Source of the DNA: Bacillota bacterium
Lineage (GTDB): Bacteria > Bacillota > Clostridia > Acetivibrionales > DSM-1351
Length of the DNA: 20,175 nucleotides
Reading direction: 5' to 3'
NCBI GenBank assembly: GCA_023433945.1
Contig: JAEYTP010000037.1
Location: 1 to 20,175 of the forward strand
Part shown: in pieces, positions 7,896 through 15,317 of the stretch
Position numbering within the stretch: the stretch's first letter is position 1
How the letters are laid out: the number at the start of each line of letters is the position of its first letter
Made by a program: the position numbers and the translations under genes
The notes under the pieces: generated by a model
What the model was told of the DNA's origin: nothing
Databases searched by the model: none
What the model saw: the letters and a program-made list of their open reading frames with translations, nothing else

Positions 7896-8486
7896 TTACT
7901 GTTTCCGCTCCTCAAACCACCCTTTAGCGTGTTGACAAAGAGGGCACACTTCAGGGGCTTCCAACCCCTCATGTAAATGTCCGCAGTTTGTGCAAATCCA
8001 AACGGTGGGCTTGTCCTTTTTGTATAGCTTCTGCTGTTCAAGATCTGTCTTGAGTTGGTTATATTTCTTCGCATGCTCCGCCTCAACTCTAGCAACCATT
8101 CTGAATTTCTGCTCTATTTCTGGGAAGCCTTCTTTTTTTGCAACCTCCGCAAAAGCTGGATATACTTCTTGATGCTCCTGGTTTTCACCTTCCTCTGACG
8201 CTTTTAGGTTTGCTAATGTATCACCTAATTCAAAAGGATAGCCCGCTTCTATATTCACATTGATTGCACTCCCATCATTGCCCATACCCTTGAGCAACAA
8301 ATCGTAAAATACCTTTGCATGTGCAAGTTCGTTATCCGCTATTAACTTAAACTCCTTTTCGAGAACTTGATGTCCCTCTTTTTTTGCACACGATGCAAAA
8401 AAGGTATATCGGTTGCGTGCTTGAGATTCTCCTGCAAAAGCCCTTGCCAGGTTTTCTAGTGTTTGTGTTCCTGCTAAATTATTCAT
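7896..8486 (-). CDS. rbr: Rubrerythrin
   Basis: Cytoplasmic non-haem iron protein that reduces hydrogen peroxide with electrons from NADH via redox partners, part of oxygen and peroxide defence in anaerobes. It has 196 aa, normal for the family. The N-terminal four-helix ferritin-like domain shows the diiron ligand pattern: E20 in AGESQARNRY, E53 and H56 in DNELAH, E104 and E107, and E135-x2-H138 in RVEAEH. The C-terminal rubredoxin-like domain has two Cys pairs, C165/C168 and C181/C184, that bind one iron. The start is the ATG after GGAGAG; spacing of about 10 bases is slightly long. A long inverted repeat made of two GGTATATACC palindromes precedes the ribosome binding site, suggesting dedicated control. 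The alcohol dehydrogenase lies downstream on the same strand but has its own promoter region. Confidence 0.96.
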   Translation of the reverse strand: MNNLAGTQTLENLARAFAGESQARNRYTFFASCAKKEGHQVLEKEFKLIADNELAHAKVFYDLLLKGMGNDGSAINVNIEAGYPFELGDTLANLKASEEGENQEHQEVYPAFAEVAKKEGFPEIEQKFRMVARVEAEHAKKYNQLKTDLEQQKLYKKDKPTVWICTNCGHLHEGLEAPEVCPLCQHAKGWFEERKQ

Positions 8487-8510
8487 ACTACATCATCTCT
8501 CCTATAACTA

Positions 8511-8552
8511 AAATTAAGGTATATACCCAAAAAACGGTATATACCTTAATTT
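8511..8552. promoter_or_regulatory. Long inverted repeat containing two GGTATATACC palindromes, upstream of rubrerythrin
   Basis: Perfect 17-bp arms (8511-8527 and 8536-8552) flank the 8-base spacer CAAAAAAC. Each arm contains the self-complementary decamer GGTATATACC (8518-8527 and 8536-8545), so the two decamers are 18 bp apart centre to centre. It begins about 11 bases upstream of the rubrerythrin ribosome binding site (GGAGAG, about 8497-8502). It could be a double operator for a dimeric repressor or a leader hairpin. It does not match the PerR consensus TTATAATNATTATAA known for peroxide genes. Confidence 0.7.
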
Positions 8553-8584
8553 ATCCAATTATGGAGCTATCATTCCATTATCTA

Positions 8585-8880
8585 TTATTTTGTGTATGGG
8601 TAGCCATGCCCAGGATAAATACTAAACGTATTTTGTGTGTCTAGAAATTCGCTACTTTTAATTAGCTTATCAAAGTCCTCCGCATTAGGACTTATGTCAG
8701 GCTAGCTGGCAAGAAGTCCCCGGTAGGAGTACGTCACTATTATATGTTGGGCTTGTACGATACTTTTGCAGTACTCCCTACACAGCTTTTTGTCCCGTTC
8801 ACCATCCAATATGTCCATCCTGTCATTAGGAGGGGGCAAAGATTGGGCATCCCTTCTATACTTGGTATTGGAACAAGATA
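8585..8880 (-). pseudogene. Decayed reading frame ending like a metallo-beta-lactamase fold protein
   Basis: The gap 8487-8892 has no intact gene, but one minus-strand frame is open from about 8880 down to 8585 except for a single TAG at 8702-8704. The last 38 codons (8585-8701) include PDISPNAEDFDKL and end with FSIYPGHGYPYTK, which resembles the C-terminal PGHG region of metallo-beta-lactamase fold hydrolases. The upstream 38 codons from an ATG at 8816-8818 read MDILDGERDKK...TYSYRGLLAS and were not recognised; they may belong to a different gene joined by rearrangement. The catalytic HxHxDH part is absent, so this can only be a fragment. Base composition is GC-rich like the following cassette (30 G+C in 60 bases at 8701-8760). 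No promoter or ribosome binding site supports expression. Confidence 0.4.
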
Positions 8881-8892
8881 GGAGGGTTGTCT

Positions 8893-11379
8893 GTGATATT
8901 ACTTCTTAAAGCGTTGTTTAAAAGTCTGACAGATAAAAAAGCCAGGACCGCACTGGTCCTATTTTCAATTGCAGTCTCAGCTTCATTAATTTTTGCCAAC
9001 GAATGTTTCTCCAAGGTCTGTGAGCAGAGATTCTATAATGCAGATGTCCGCTGGAGCGGGAATTCGGATATCCGTATTCAGACGAAATCAGTTCCGGGCG
9101 CGGCTGAATGGCTCGATGAAAACAGGCTATCCCAATATGATTCGGAGTTTGCCTACAGATATCAGTTCATCAAGCAAATGGCGCTTTATGCTCCTAGTAT
9201 TGAGCAAATGCACTACTTCAACATCATTGGCGCCGATATTGACGAATTCAATGACTATAACCCAATAACACTGAACGAAGGCAGCTATAATGACTGGAGT
9301 GGTAACAAGGCGATCATTGGGAACGTATATGCGTCGAAATACAATATCAGGATTAATGATACCATCAGGCTTGAACTCGATGGAAAGGCGTACGATTTTA
9401 ATATTTCCGGGATAAGTAAAAGCAAAGGTCTGTTTACAAGGGAGCTTGCAGACGGCGGGTACATCATCGTGCCAAAGGATACCATGGCCTCGATTTTCAA
9501 AGGCGGCAGCAACCTTTCCTTTATAAAGCTAAAGGACAGCTCGCAGAAGAAGGCTATTAAGGAGAAGTTCACCAAAGAGTTCGGAGAATACCTGGTCGGC
9601 TATGGCGTGGATGATGACCTGATCGCAGCGGAAACCGCCAACTATGTGATGCCTTTTCGTATTTCAGCTATTGCAGTTATATTCATGAGCATGTTCATCA
9701 TATTTACAGCCTTTAATCTGATTACACTCGAACGAATTCCTCTGATTGGGACATTGAGGAGTATTGGATGCCCCCGTAAAAGGATTGATCGGCTCCTTAT
9801 TGCAGAAAGCGCTTTTTTGGGAGCCGTCGGCGGTTTGTTGGGATGCCTTGTCGGGATCGGAGTGCTCCAAATCATTATTAAAATCTATTTTGCCAGTGAA
9901 GCGGTTGAGCTTAATTCCATCGTGACCTTGAATCCTGCCGCAATCCTAGCCGCTGTGGGTACTGCTGTGGCGATTGCTGTGACAAGCGCAGTTTATCCCA
10001 TCCTCCGGATCACGGGGATACCTATCCGTAATATCATCCTGAATGATATCCATAAAAGTCAGAGCCGTAGATCCAAGCTCTGGGTAGTCGGCCTTATCCT
10101 GATGGTATTATGCGCCATTGTCCCGCAGTTCCTAAAGATAGGTATCACTGGCATGATAATAGCAACTACTGCTGCTACCGGGGCATTGACAGGAATGATC
10201 CCTCTGGTATCTTTTTTGACCAGGAAGCTCTCTCGCCTTGCTGAGAAAGTCTCGTTCCTCCGGTATGAAATCGTGCTTGGCTTGCGGAACCTCAGTGATC
10301 ATAAAAGTCTATTAAACAACATACAGCTATTTGCTGCAGCGATTGCCATTGTCGCTTTCATGTCGTCCATCTTCAGCTCCATGACCAATGACCTGATTAT
10401 GGCTTTTGAAAGGTATACAAAATATGATATTCAGCTGGTTCTGCGCCATACAGACACTCAAACTCTTACGAGGATATCTGAGATGGAAGGCGTCCAGGGG
10501 TGTGCCGGCAGTTACGTGACTGATGCTGACATCCCCAATCATCAGACCTTTTTTAACATGCTGTATGGCATAGATGACGCTAGATTCTTTGACTATAAGA
10601 TCGTAAAACAGCTTGATGCCAACATGGAGGCAGTTGAGAACCTAAATTCAGGAAAGAACATCATTACTACCAATATATTGAGAGATAAACTGGGATTGAA
10701 AAAGGGAGACCCCTTGTTCGTCCGGTTTGGAAGCAGGGAGGTCAAATACACTATCACCGGATTTGTTGATACCAATTTGGGTATTGGGCATGTTGGCTAC
10801 ATATCGGCTGACAACTACAAGGAAGATATGGGTGTATCGTATTACACGGAAATTTATATAAAGACGAACAGCGATCCCGATATGGTAAAAAACAATATTC
10901 TGAGGACTCTTACCAAGGACGTTATGAGCATTGAAACAAAACAAGAGCTGAGAGCTGCGAATTCCGATAAGGTCGATCCTATGTTCAACGCTATCAGAGT
11001 TTATAGCTATATCGCGCTGCTAGTTGGGCTCATTGGTATCGTCAATAACCTGGCGGCAAGCTTCCTTCAGAGAAAGAGAGACCTCGCTATGCTCCGAAGT
11101 ATAGGAATGAGCCAGAAAAGCCTTAATCGGATGCTGATATCGGAAGCGGTGGGCTCGGGACTGCTCGGGATCCTGTTTGGCCTGTTGACAGCCGTCATCA
11201 TGGCATCGTCTATCCCGTCCATTGTAAGCATCTTCTGGGGAAAGGTCACAGCAGTGCTGCCGCTGACACAAATGGCGGTAATGGGAGCAGCAGGGATCCT
11301 CGCTATGCTTGCGATTGCTGCAGTGCCGGTAGTTGAGGGAAACAAACTTAGTATTATTGAAAGTATCAAATATGAATAA
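8893..11379 (+). CDS. FtsX-family ABC transporter permease (MacB/LolE type)
   Basis: Large membrane subunit (828 aa) of a mechanotransmission-type ABC transporter of the MacB/FtsX/LolCDE superfamily, working with the adjacent ATPase. Residues about 15-38 form a first membrane segment, followed by an extracytoplasmic region to about 255, a first FtsX core at about 257-385 (with IGTLRSIGCPRKRIDRLLIAE), central membrane segments near 398-445 and 478-500, a second extracytoplasmic region to about 700 and a second FtsX core at about 705-825 (with LRSIGMSQKSLNRMLISEA). This duplicated layout is typical of bacitracin/lantibiotic-type and related exporters. The frame opens at a TTG at 8887 directly abutting GGAGGG; the GTG at 8893, seven bases from AGGAGG (8880-8885), is the better start. 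GC content is clearly above the flanks (31/60 at 9781-9840 against 20/60 at 15001-15060). The substrate is unknown. Confidence 0.92.
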   Translation: MILLLKALFKSLTDKKARTALVLFSIAVSASLIFANECFSKVCEQRFYNADVRWSGNSDIRIQTKSVPGAAEWLDENRLSQYDSEFAYRYQFIKQMALYAPSIEQMHYFNIIGADIDEFNDYNPITLNEGSYNDWSGNKAIIGNVYASKYNIRINDTIRLELDGKAYDFNISGISKSKGLFTRELADGGYIIVPKDTMASIFKGGSNLSFIKLKDSSQKKAIKEKFTKEFGEYLVGYGVDDDLIAAETANYVMPFRISAIAVIFMSMFIIFTAFNLITLERIPLIGTLRSIGCPRKRIDRLLIAESAFLGAVGGLLGCLVGIGVLQIIIKIYFASEAVELNSIVTLNPAAILAAVGTAVAIAVTSAVYPILRITGIPIRNIILNDIHKSQSRRSKLWVVGLILMVLCAIVPQFLKIGITGMIIATTAATGALTGMIPLVSFLTRKLSRLAEKVSFLRYEIVLGLRNLSDHKSLLNNIQLFAAAIAIVAFMSSIFSSMTNDLIMAFERYTKYDIQLVLRHTDTQTLTRISEMEGVQGCAGSYVTDADIPNHQTFFNMLYGIDDARFFDYKIVKQLDANMEAVENLNSGKNIITTNILRDKLGLKKGDPLFVRFGSREVKYTITGFVDTNLGIGHVGYISADNYKEDMGVSYYTEIYIKTNSDPDMVKNNILRTLTKDVMSIETKQELRAANSDKVDPMFNAIRVYSYIALLVGLIGIVNNLAASFLQRKRDLAMLRSIGMSQKSLNRMLISEAVGSGLLGILFGLLTAVIMASSIPSIVSIFWGKVTAVLPLTQMAVMGAAGILAMLAIAAVPVVEGNKLSIIESIKYE

Positions 11380-11394
11380 AGGGAGTGTTATCAA

Positions 11395-12069
11395 ATGGAA
11401 AATATTATTGAATTAGTAGGAGTAAGCAAATTCTTCAAACTGGCAGATCGTACGGTTGAAGTCCTGAAGAATGTGGATCTTGACATAGTGAAAGGTGAAT
11501 TCATTTCCATAATGGGGCCTTCTGGCTCAGGGAAAAGCACCCTGCTTTACCTGATTGGAGGACTGGACCGTGTCAGCGAGGGTTCCATCTGTATCAATGG
11601 TGTTCAGATGAATAAGCTCTCCGATGATGACGAAAGCAGCATGAGAAGGAATGACATTGGCTTTGTATTTCAGTCCTACAATTTGATAGAAAATCTGACG
11701 CTGCAGGAAAATATAATGCTACCTGCTTTGTTGGAGGGTAAAAAGAGAAAAGATGCCATAAAAAAAGCAGAAGAGCTGATGAATATTGTCGGGATACTGG
11801 ATAGAAGGCATCACACTCCGAAAGAGCTTTCAGGGGGCGAACAGCAGAGGACTGCAATTGCTCGGGCTCTCATCAACGAACCGCAGATACTTTTTGCAGA
11901 CGAGCCCATAGGAAATCTGGACAGCCGTACTGGAACGGAGATCCTCAGGCTATTGCAGCGCATCAACAGGGAGAAGGGCTTAACTATCCTGATGGTTACA
12001 CATTCAGAGGAGTCCACCAGGTATGGAGGCAGGATAATCCGGCTCAAAGACGGTCAGATCATCGCTTGA
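11395..12069 (+). CDS. ABC transporter ATP-binding protein, LolD/MacB type
   Basis: Cytoplasmic ATPase of 224 aa powering the FtsX-type permease encoded 15 bp upstream. Walker A GPSGSGKST is at 41-49, Q-loop VFQSYNLI at 91-98, signature LSGGEQQR at 145-152, Walker B ILFADEP at 165-171 followed by IGNLD where most relatives have TGNLD, and the H-loop in VTHSEE near 201-206. The N-terminal pattern IIELVGVSKFFKLADRTVEVLKN and the QQRTAIARAL segment place it with LolD/MacB/YknY-like ATPases rather than import ATPases. GGGAG lies about 8-12 bases before the ATG. It shares the elevated GC content of the permease and is surely co-transcribed with it. Exported substrate cannot be deduced. Confidence 0.95.
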   Translation: MENIIELVGVSKFFKLADRTVEVLKNVDLDIVKGEFISIMGPSGSGKSTLLYLIGGLDRVSEGSICINGVQMNKLSDDDESSMRRNDIGFVFQSYNLIENLTLQENIMLPALLEGKKRKDAIKKAEELMNIVGILDRRHHTPKELSGGEQQRTAIARALINEPQILFADEPIGNLDSRTGTEILRLLQRINREKGLTILMVTHSEESTRYGGRIIRLKDGQIIA

Positions 12070-12098
12070 AAAATATGATATACCAAGGCTAACCAAAG

Positions 12099-12107
12099 TG
12101 TTATAAT
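12099..12107 (+). promoter_or_regulatory. Extended -10 promoter before the LytTR gene
   Basis: TGTTATAAT contains TG-N-TATAAT, a perfect extended -10 element, at 12099-12107, between the ATPase stop and the LytTR gene. There is no good -35 box at 17 bases. Transcription would start near 12114, giving a short leader if translation begins at 12140. It suggests that the regulator and membrane protein can be transcribed separately from the transporter genes. Confidence 0.5.
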
Positions 12108-12139
12108 TATAGGAAAATATATGCGTGAGAGAATGTTAC

Positions 12140-12688
12140 ATGAGAGTAGGACTTTGCTGTACAGACAATATGAGGGGAATCCTGCTGGAGCTGTTTGCCG
12201 CAAGAAATATAAGCGTGGAGGAAAGCTCGGATATATTTATAGTTGAGGCAGGCTGTATGGCCCCGGCCGGAAAGGTATCCATCCAGTTTGAAATGGTGAG
12301 CCTGAATACAATGATCGGGCTGATTAGCATGCTGTCAAAAGCAGAGGGAGATACTACCAATACTATTATAGGAAGAGCTCCCGATGAAAATTATGTCATC
12401 ATTCCATACGCACAGATTTGTTTTTTTGAAGGGCGTGGGAACAACACTTTTTGTATCACCAGGGAAGGAGAATACCGGGTGAGGGAAAAGCTCTACGAGT
12501 TGGAATCCAAGCTGCCTCAAAGCTTTTTTGTACGGGTGGGAAGATCTTTTATCGTAAATATAAAAAATGTCAGTCAGATCGTCCCATGGTTTGGAAGGCG
12601 TCTTGTCCTAAGGTTTTCAGACTGCAGAAAGGAAGTTGAGGTCTCCAAAAACTATACCAAGAGTTTTAAAGAATTCCTTGATATGTAA
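12140..12688 (+). CDS. LytTR-domain transcriptional regulator
   Basis: DNA-binding regulator of about 182 aa with a C-terminal LytTR domain (residues about 82-182), recognised from IIPYAQICFFEGRGNNTFC, PQSFFVRVGRSFIVNIKNVS and the final VEVSKNYTKSFKEFLDM. There is no CheY-type receiver: the N-terminal 80 residues are not recognised and lack the Asp/Lys pattern, so it is not a standard two-component regulator. LytTR proteins bind paired direct repeats at target promoters. A GTG at 12125 also opens the frame, but the extended -10 at 12099-12107 would start the transcript near 12114, leaving almost no leader for it; the ATG at 12140 has a weak GAGAGA site. The next gene encodes a four-segment membrane protein, the same pairing seen in LytTR regulatory systems such as HdrRM and BrsRM of streptococci, where the membrane partner restrains the regulator. 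Confidence 0.87.
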   Translation: MRVGLCCTDNMRGILLELFAARNISVEESSDIFIVEAGCMAPAGKVSIQFEMVSLNTMIGLISMLSKAEGDTTNTIIGRAPDENYVIIPYAQICFFEGRGNNTFCITREGEYRVREKLYELESKLPQSFFVRVGRSFIVNIKNVSQIVPWFGRRLVLRFSDCRKEVEVSKNYTKSFKEFLDM

Positions 12689-12699
12689 CGAGGTAATCT

Positions 12700-13131
12700 A
12701 TGTATAAGTTGAAACTTTTCCTGATAAACATGATCTGTTCTTCACTGGCTGGCGCACTGATGCAGTTAGTCTGGGTATTGCTCAGCGGACAAACGGAACA
12801 GCTGACAGCAGGCGATGTTCTGAATATGATGAGTATGGCTGCTATTGTAGGAACCATATGCCTGTTTGCGCTTTTTTATGTGACGCTAAAAAATACAGGA
12901 AGTATTATAAAGGCAGTTGTAACAAATGATGTACTTACCGTGATTTTATGCTTTGCCATCTTTCTGCAGGCCGGATTGTTTTACAATAATTGGAGATTGG
13001 ATGCCAAATGGATTATTATTCTGGTCATTGCATTAACTGCAAGCTCTTTAATGACGGTTATCTGGTACAAGCAGATCAAATATTACAACAATAAACTGGA
13101 AAAGAAGAAGGATTCGTTGGGGAGTATATAG
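12700..13131 (+). CDS. DUF3021-like four-helix membrane protein
   Basis: Small integral membrane protein of 143 aa with four hydrophobic segments, roughly residues 5-28, 42-66, 75-92 and 102-122, and a charged C-terminal tail KQIKYYNNKLEKKKDS facing the cytoplasm by the positive-inside rule. Size, topology and position directly after a LytTR gene (11 bp) match the DUF3021 family, commonly encoded next to LytTR regulators. It probably acts as a membrane-bound partner or inhibitor of the regulator, by analogy with HdrM and BrsM; this is inference. GAGGT precedes the ATG at good spacing. Base composition is less GC-rich than the transporter genes (21/60 at 12961-13020). No enzymatic motif is visible. 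Confidence 0.75.
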   Translation: MYKLKLFLINMICSSLAGALMQLVWVLLSGQTEQLTAGDVLNMMSMAAIVGTICLFALFYVTLKNTGSIIKAVVTNDVLTVILCFAIFLQAGLFYNNWRLDAKWIIILVIALTASSLMTVIWYKQIKYYNNKLEKKKDSLGSI

Positions 13132-13144
13132 GAGGCTATGTTTT

Positions 13145-13240
13145 ATGCCCACCAGCCGAAGGTCACAATACCAATGGTACAGAGCTTTTAAAAACGAAAC
13201 TGGTCACAGGCGCTGTGATATAGCTATAATTAACAAATAA
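13145..13240 (+). CDS. Possible 31-aa basic small protein at the end of the cassette
   Basis: A perfect AGGAGG at 13130-13135 overlaps the stop codon of the DUF3021-like gene and is 9 bases from the ATG at 13145. The frame encodes 31 residues, starting MPTSRRSQYQWYRAFKNE and ending AIINK, rich in Arg and Lys, with no hydrophobic segment or secretion signal. A second ATG at 13138 in another frame would give a 17-residue peptide but lies only 2 bases from the AGGAGG. This may be a real small protein, translationally coupled to the membrane protein, or the broken start of a further gene lost at the cassette edge. No homologue was recognised. Confidence 0.3.
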   Translation: MPTSRRSQYQWYRAFKNETGHRRCDIAIINK

Positions 13241-13276
13241 GCATAACAGTTTGGCGGAAATGTAGTGAAAGCAACG

Positions 13277-13335
13277 AAAAAAGCACCTATTATCTGAAAG
13301 ATTACGTTAGCCATAATCTTTCAAATAATAGGTGC
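13277..13335 (-). terminator. Terminator of the pot operon
   Basis: Long hairpin: GCACCTATTAT / ATAATAGGTGC outer stem (13283-13293, 13325-13335), a 2x2 internal loop, and GAAAGATTA / TAATCTTTC inner stem (13296-13304, 13314-13322) around a 9-base loop. On the minus strand it is followed by six U (A tract 13277-13282), a strong intrinsic terminator for potABCD. It also faces the plus-strand cassette, for which the tail lacks U. A smaller inverted repeat TCTAACCT / AGGTTAGA lies nearby at 13349-13376. Confidence 0.9.
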
Positions 13336-13410
13336 CTGATACATAGTTTCTAACCTAATACCTTTTGGAGGTTAGATAACTATATGTTTTGTTTTAACTT
13401 GTAAATGGAA

Positions 13411-14466
13411 TTACTTCGCAGTAATCTCCGTCCAAATTCTATCGTATTCCTTCAATGAACCAGACAAGTCTTCGAATACCTCACAGCCCTTCAGCTGTTC
13501 ATCTGATGGGTATGCCGCTATGTCTTTTAGTAAATCAGGAGACACAAGCTTCTTTGCTTCTACATGAGGAGTAGAGTATCCTATAAAATCGGTGTTCTGT
13601 AGAGCAACCTGTGTGTCGCACATATAGTTAATAAACATCTCTGCTTCTTTTTTGTGCTTTGCGGTTGAAGGTACAACCATTGAGTCAAACCAGAGGTTTG
13701 AGCCTTCTTTTGGAATAGCATACTCCAAATCAGGGTTTTCCTTCTTCATATAAACTGCATCACCAGACCAAACAACTGCCATTGCAGCTTCGCCAAGAAT
13801 CATCTTATCCTTTACTTCATCACCAACATATGCAAGCACTATGTCCTTCTGTTTGATCAGCTCATCCCTTGCTTGATTCAACTCATTTACGTCCTTGGTA
13901 TTAAGTGAATATCCAAGCTTTTTGAGTGTAATACCGATGGAATCTCTCTGACTATCTAGCATTAGTATTTGCTTGTCATACTTTTTGTCCCAAAGTATAT
14001 TCCAGCTATCAACAGGGTCCTTTACCATAGTCTTATTGTATATAATACCTACCGTTCCCCACATGTAAGGAACTGAATACTCATTGTTGGGGTCAAAGGC
14101 AAGATTTTTGAACTTATCATCAATATACTTATAGTTAGGTATATTATTAAAATCTAGTTTTTGTACCAAACCCTCATTTATCATCTTCTTTATCATATAA
14201 TCAGAAGGAATGGTAACATCATAATCGCTTCCCCCTGCCTTTATCTTTACATACATATCTTCATTTGTTGCAAAGACATCATATATGACCTTGATATTAT
14301 GCTTTTTCTCAAATTCCTTAACTACTCCGTCAGCAATGTAATCTCCCCAGTTATAGACCTTTATTGTTACCTTTTCATCTGAGGAAGCTGCGCCACACCC
14401 AGTGAGACTTGTACTAATTGAAATAATAAATACTAGCATCAATATTACTGATAAAATCCTTTTCAT
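13411..14466 (-). CDS. potD: Spermidine/putrescine-binding lipoprotein PotD
   Basis: Extracytoplasmic polyamine-binding protein of the PotABCD importer, 351 aa. The signal peptide has a lipobox L-T-G-C with the lipid-modified Cys at residue 24, so the protein is membrane anchored. The mature N-terminus KVTIKVYNWGDYIADGVVKE is typical of PotD/PotF, with the conserved Trp and Asp residues, followed by GSDYDVTIPSDYMIKKM and later MAVVWSGDAVYMKKENPDLEY. Length is normal. It is the last gene of the operon, 35 bp after potC, and is followed by a strong terminator. Spermidine versus putrescine preference cannot be assigned. Confidence 0.94.
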   Translation of the reverse strand: MKRILSVILMLVFIISISTSLTGCGAASSDEKVTIKVYNWGDYIADGVVKEFEKKHNIKVIYDVFATNEDMYVKIKAGGSDYDVTIPSDYMIKKMINEGLVQKLDFNNIPNYKYIDDKFKNLAFDPNNEYSVPYMWGTVGIIYNKTMVKDPVDSWNILWDKKYDKQILMLDSQRDSIGITLKKLGYSLNTKDVNELNQARDELIKQKDIVLAYVGDEVKDKMILGEAAMAVVWSGDAVYMKKENPDLEYAIPKEGSNLWFDSMVVPSTAKHKKEAEMFINYMCDTQVALQNTDFIGYSTPHVEAKKLVSPDLLKDIAAYPSDEQLKGCEVFEDLSGSLKEYDRIWTEITAK

Positions 14467-14501
14467 TGACTTAACCCTTTCTGCCCCACGGCATTACTAT
14501 A

Positions 14502-15317
14502 TCATTTATATTGCTTAAGCATCTGTTGCTTTCTTTTCTCTTCCCTTGAGCTCCTAATATTAATTATTATCAATAGTAGTAACACCGCTGAGAACATTAA
14601 TGTAGATAGAGCGTTTATCGTTGGTTTCACACCGGTTCTAGCTACTGAATAAATATATATAGAAAGGTTAGATACCCCTGAGCCAGTAGTAAAGTAGCTT
14701 ATTACAAAATCGTCTATAGAGAGTGTTAGTGCCAGCAAAAAGCCTGATACAATACCAGGCATAATCTCTGGAAGAATAACCTTTATTAACGCCATAAATG
14801 GAGTCGAGCCTAAATCTAATGCAGCCTCGTATAAGTGTTTGTTCATCTGTTTTAACTTTGGTAATACTGACAAGATAACATAAGGTATATTAAATGTTAT
14901 ATGCGCCAACAGCATTGTCATAAAGCCCAGCTTAAAATTAATCAGTGTACCCACAAAAACGAACAAAATCATGAGTGAAACACCTGTTACTATATCGGGG
15001 TTTAAGACCGGAAGATAGGTCAGGTTTATAACCATTGTCTTACGCCATTTTTTCATATTATGAATGCCTATTGCGGCAAGTGTGCCAATGATTACTGCGA
15101 TAACAGAGGACAACAATGCTATTAGAAGCGTATTTTTGAGTGCTTGCATTATCTGAGCATTGTTAAATAATTCCTTGTACCAATCAAGTGTAAATCCTGT
15201 CCAGTGTCCCCTTGATTTAGACTTATTAAAGGAGAAGATTACCATTACAAAAATGGGCAGGTACAAAAACAGTAAAACAACTCCCAGGTATGTCTTAGTT
15301 AGTAGCCTTTTTACCAT
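14502..15317 (-). CDS. potC: Spermidine/putrescine ABC transporter permease PotC
   Basis: Integral membrane subunit of the polyamine importer, 271 aa with about six membrane segments. The N-terminus LFLYLPIFVMVIFSFNKSK is the PotC/PotI pattern, and the cytoplasmic EAA loop reads EAALDLGSTPFMALIKVILP with the following EIMPGIVSGF, which contacts the ATPase PotA. Its start overlaps the end of potB by 7 bases, so translation is coupled. The C-terminal tail SSREEKRKQQMLKQYK is basic and cytoplasmic. Confidence 0.94.
   Translation of the reverse strand: MVKRLLTKTYLGVVLLFLYLPIFVMVIFSFNKSKSRGHWTGFTLDWYKELFNNAQIMQALKNTLLIALLSSVIAVIIGTLAAIGIHNMKKWRKTMVINLTYLPVLNPDIVTGVSLMILFVFVGTLINFKLGFMTMLLAHITFNIPYVILSVLPKLKQMNKHLYEAALDLGSTPFMALIKVILPEIMPGIVSGFLLALTLSIDDFVISYFTTGSGVSNLSIYIYSVARTGVKPTINALSTLMFSAVLLLLIIINIRSSREEKRKQQMLKQYK

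Noticed and set aside
8384..8644. 86-codon plus-strand frame over the rubrerythrin start and leader
   Set aside because: It is antisense to the start of rubrerythrin and crosses the long inverted repeat; no ribosome binding site or recognisable domain.
8673..8777. Short inverted repeats AAGTCCT/AGGACTT and GGAGTAC/GTACTCC before the FtsX gene
   Set aside because: Arms are only 7 bp; the second pair is far apart, and both fall within a decayed coding frame, so chance is a sufficient explanation.
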